In this document: positions 5,649 through 7,104 of the stretch, in pieces | How the letters are laid out: each line of letters starts with the position of its first letter | How positions within the stretch are numbered: position 1 is the stretch's first letter | DNA from: Candidatus Shapirobacteria bacterium CG06_land_8_20_14_3_00_40_12 | GTDB taxonomy: Bacteria > Patescibacteriota > Microgenomatia > UBA12405 | Assembly (NCBI GenBank): GCA_002780135.1 | Contig: PEWA01000029.1 | Coordinates: forward strand, 1-7,104 | DNA length: 7,104 nucleotides | Direction of reading: 5' to 3' | Notes under the pieces: model-generated | Told to the model about the DNA's origin: nothing | The model's database searches: none | What the model saw: only the letters and a program-made list of their open reading frames with translations | Program-made: the position numbers and the translations under genes

Positions 5649-6376
5649 AACAAAAATGGTTGGAGAATACATCAGAGGAAATTTTGAAAAAAGTTGAATT
5701 ATTGCCGGAAAGTTTTTTGAGGTTTAAGAACGAGCTATTGGAGAAACCTGATAAAGTTAATGATTTGATTATCGTTTGTTTGGATGATATTTGGTTTAGT
5801 GATCATTTTGTAATCGCGAAATTTCAAGTTAAGTCAGAAACTACCGGTCAGACTTACTATCAAGAATATATTTCAAGAAGAGGTGGAAAATACCATAGTC
5901 TTAGGGGAATTGTTTTAGTTAAACAAGAAGGAAAGATAACTCACTTTGTAGTCAGAAAATGTAATCGATTTGGAATAGGTCAACAAATTTTTGAGTCAAT
6001 TGGAAACATTTATCAACCAAATGAAGAATTTCAAAAAGATAAAATTCTTTTATCTTCATATATTAAAGATGAGCTAGCTAAGTGTCTTCATGTACCCAAA
6101 ATAAATATTGATCAATTTTACGATTTAGGAAATGTTTTGACCGATACGTCGATGTTTAATAATGTAGTTAGAATCTTTGCCGTAACCATCGAAGTAGGAG
6201 ACTTAAGCGAGTTGACTTTGTATTTAAAAGATAAAATTTTCGACGATAAAGGTTATAGTTTTCAAATAGAAACAATCCCGATAGAAAAATTCTTTGAATT
6301 TTTCGGTCAAGCGGGAGACTCATTTTTATTGGCTATTTTTGGTAGATTACAGGCTTTAAATGTGATTAAACTTTGA
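5645..6376 (+). CDS. Hypothetical protein with degenerate Nudix-like fold, second gene of operon
   Basis: A 243-residue protein related to the preceding one over its central 100 residues. The N-terminal 35 residues are helical. Then come HFVIAKFQVKSETTGQTYYQ (54-73), RGIVLVKQEGKITHFVVRK (87-105) and IKDELAKCLHV (140-150). The last sits where the REUXEEXGU half of a Nudix box would be and keeps only part of its acidic pattern. FYDLGNVLTDTSMFNNVVRIFAV (158-180) matches FIDLGYVYPEDSLIAGKTDIFAL of the neighbour. GQAGDSFLLAIFGRLQ (221-236) is the closing helix. Start and stop with the upstream gene overlap as ATGA, so translation is coupled and there is no separate ribosome binding site. It ends only 8 bases before the -35 of the next promoter, with no terminator between. 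Function unknown. The pair may form a heterodimer. Confidence 0.8.
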   Translation: MKQKWLENTSEEILKKVELLPESFLRFKNELLEKPDKVNDLIIVCLDDIWFSDHFVIAKFQVKSETTGQTYYQEYISRRGGKYHSLRGIVLVKQEGKITHFVVRKCNRFGIGQQIFESIGNIYQPNEEFQKDKILLSSYIKDELAKCLHVPKINIDQFYDLGNVLTDTSMFNNVVRIFAVTIEVGDLSELTLYLKDKIFDDKGYSFQIETIPIEKFFEFFGQAGDSFLLAIFGRLQALNVIKL

Positions 6377-6384
6377 TATGTGTC

Positions 6385-6412
6385 TTGACATTATAAGATA
6401 GTTTGATATAAT
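6385..6412 (+). promoter_or_regulatory. Strong sigma70-type promoter with extended -10
   Basis: A perfect TTGACA (6385-6390) and a perfect TATAAT (6407-6412) are separated by 16 bp, with TGA directly before the -10 giving the TGn extension. Transcription would start near 6419. It is the best promoter in the window and leads into the structured leader of the gene at 6604. Confidence 0.85.
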
Positions 6413-6419
6413 ACGGGAT

Positions 6420-6434
6420 CGAGCCATAAGCTCG
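6420..6434 (+). other. 5'-end stem-loop of the leader transcript
   Basis: CGAGC (6420-6424) and GCTCG (6430-6434) form a perfect 5-bp stem around the loop CATAA, starting within a base or two of the predicted transcription start. Such 5' hairpins can protect a transcript from decay. It is not followed by T residues, so it is not a terminator. Confidence 0.55.
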
Positions 6435-6482
6435 GACTTTAAAAAAGAGATTTGTTAAGTATCAGACGCCCGGGATGGTTGC

Positions 6483-6504
6483 GCCGCATTTGCGGCATTT
6501 TTTT
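6483..6504 (+). terminator. Intrinsic terminator or attenuator in the leader
   Basis: GCCGC (6483-6487) pairs with GCGGC (6492-6496) across a 4-base loop and is followed by A and seven T residues (6498-6504). The stem is short but all G-C. It lies about 65-85 nt downstream of the predicted start, so it can either end a small RNA or cut short the mRNA of the gene at 6604. It also serves read-through from the upstream operon. Confidence 0.65.
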
Positions 6505-6511
6505 GGTCAAT

Positions 6512-6565
6512 GGCGTCAGAAATATCCGAACAATTATATTTGGGCGGATTTTTCTGACGCCTTTT
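6512..6565 (+). terminator. Long leader hairpin, possible second terminator/attenuator
   Basis: Bases 6512-6528 pair with 6545-6561 over 17 positions with one T-T mismatch, enclosing a 16-base AT-rich loop, then four T residues. The T-run is weak for termination. TCAGACGCC at 6462-6470 is an 8-of-9 copy of the distal end of the 3' arm (TCTGACGCC, 6553-6561) and can pair with 6512-6520 instead, so two mutually exclusive folds exist. This is the form of an attenuator or riboswitch expression platform. The ligand or trigger is unknown. Confidence 0.55.
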
Positions 6566-6588
6566 AGAGGTCAGAACCTACTTTTGAA

Positions 6589-6594
6589 AAGGAG
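6589..6594 (+). promoter_or_regulatory. Strong Shine-Dalgarno site within a small palindrome
   Basis: AAGGAG lies 9 bases before the ATG at 6604, the only clear ribosome binding site in the window. It overlaps the palindrome CTTTTGAAAAG (6581-6591). AAAAGG (6587-6592) can also pair with CCTTTT (6560-6565), whose first two bases belong to the long hairpin. Ribosome access may therefore depend on how the leader folds. Confidence 0.8.
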
Positions 6595-6603
6595 AAAAAA
6601 GAA

Positions 6604-7104
6604 ATGAAGAAAAATGTTCAACTCATGGTCGGTGGTGATCAGCAATGGTACGTCCAGCTGACCGGCATGGATCTGGATGCCAAGACGGTGGATGATGTTC
6701 AGGTGGCTCGGGTTGATGGCCAATACTTCAAGATGGTCTTTACCCGCGCTCTGGGCTACCTCTTCCCGGTTTTCCAGGAAATTCTGGATAAAGCGGGGCG
6801 AGCCGGCTCAGTCCTGCTGAAGGTCCGCATTTCCCCCGATGGCACCGTTCATCTGATCTTGGAGAAGTGCAAGTGGCCCAATCATCTCCTGGTCAAAGAA
6901 GAAGGTTGGCGGATTCCGCGCACTTCCATCCACAACATGGATGGCCAGCAACTGCTGGAAATTGCCGGCGTGCCGCTGGAACATTTCACAGTGGTGCTGA
7001 CCAACAATGCCCGAATCACCGGTCCGGTGGCCTGCGCGGCGATGATCGAAGCCTGGGATACCCCAATCCTTGAAAAGGAAAAGTTGGTGACATTGATGGA
7101 GGCT
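6604..7104 (+). CDS. GC-rich hypothetical protein, 3' end beyond the window
   Basis: An open frame of 167 codons with no stop before the window ends, starting with MKKNVQLMVGGDQQWYVQL. I do not recognise the family. The visible part is soluble and looks alpha/beta, with no signal peptide, membrane segment or known catalytic motif. Notable stretches are QVARVDGQYFKMVFTRALGY (33-52), GSVLLKVRISPDGTVHLILE (68-87) and ITGPVACAAMIEAW (138-151). Codon choice is strongly GC-ending (CTG, GCC, GGC, CCG), near 60% GC in places, against about 15-35% in the two genes just upstream. It has its own strong promoter, a long structured leader and a canonical ribosome binding site. This suggests either high, regulated expression or acquisition from a different genome. 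Confidence 0.75.
   Translation, partial: MKKNVQLMVGGDQQWYVQLTGMDLDAKTVDDVQVARVDGQYFKMVFTRALGYLFPVFQEILDKAGRAGSVLLKVRISPDGTVHLILEKCKWPNHLLVKEEGWRIPRTSIHNMDGQQLLEIAGVPLEHFTVVLTNNARITGPVACAAMIEAWDTPILEKEKLVTLMEA

Noticed and set aside
6462..6510. Known riboswitch (fluoride-like GGATGG segment)
   Set aside because: Only a few bases resemble the consensus and the required pseudoknot pairings are not visible.
6454..6561. attC site built from GTTAAGT at 6454 and the long hairpin
   Set aside because: No matching RYYYAAC box lies at the other side of the hairpin; GTTRRRY alone occurs about once per kilobase by chance. A leader hairpin explains the palindrome better.
6867..7073. Plus-strand frame of 68 codons
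   Set aside because: Out-of-frame shadow of the GC-rich gene starting at 6604, which has the promoter and ribosome binding site.
1..7104. CRISPR array, tRNA, rRNA or insertion sequence
   Set aside because: No regularly spaced repeats of CRISPR length, no tRNA cloverleaf with a T-loop motif, no rRNA signature, and no transposase or terminal inverted repeats.

Overview
The window looks like a piece of a small, AT-rich bacterial genome, most plausibly a Patescibacteria/CPR (Microgenomates-like) member. This is inferred from very tight gene packing (two ATGA start/stop overlaps, a 3-base convergent gap, a 15-base divergent gap), almost no Shine-Dalgarno sites, apparently leaderless starts, many hypothetical genes and 7-bp periodic repeats inside a coding region. 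TGA is used as a normal stop, which argues against the CPR lineages that recode it.

Left end (1-1644): the most interesting part. A folded palindromic site at the left edge (1-94), a small minus-strand gene (182-643), a canonical GTTAGGC core box on the minus strand (713-707) among short direct and inverted repeats, and a divergent plus-strand tyrosine recombinase (832-1644) stand in the order of a minimal integron: integrase, attI, then first cassette (gene plus attC). The recombinase has all catalytic residues but lacks the IntI-specific insertion. It is therefore a Xer-like enzyme, and the integron reading is a hypothesis.

Middle (1641-2840): an FAD-dependent amine-oxidase/protoporphyrinogen-oxidase-like flavoprotein is translationally coupled to the recombinase. 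Two 7-bp-period tandem repeats are embedded in its reading frame and encode nearly the same peptide.

Right centre (2844-6376): a 699-codon minus-strand gene and a two-gene plus-strand operon diverge from a 15-bp gap that carries two overlapping -10 boxes, giving leaderless transcripts on both sides. All three proteins appear to share a degenerate Nudix-like fold (the fold also used by NDP-hexose 2,3-dehydratases) without an intact Nudix box. The long protein also has an N-terminal ParB-like ADGNNR motif. The shared fold and shared promoter region suggest joint function, which is unknown.

Right end (6377-7104): a near-consensus sigma70 promoter with an extended -10 drives a structured leader of about 185 nt. 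The leader holds a 5' hairpin, an intrinsic terminator, a long hairpin with a competing partner, and a strong ribosome binding site within a small palindrome. It precedes a GC-rich gene of unknown function that runs off the window. This gene's base composition and translation signals differ sharply from those of its neighbours.
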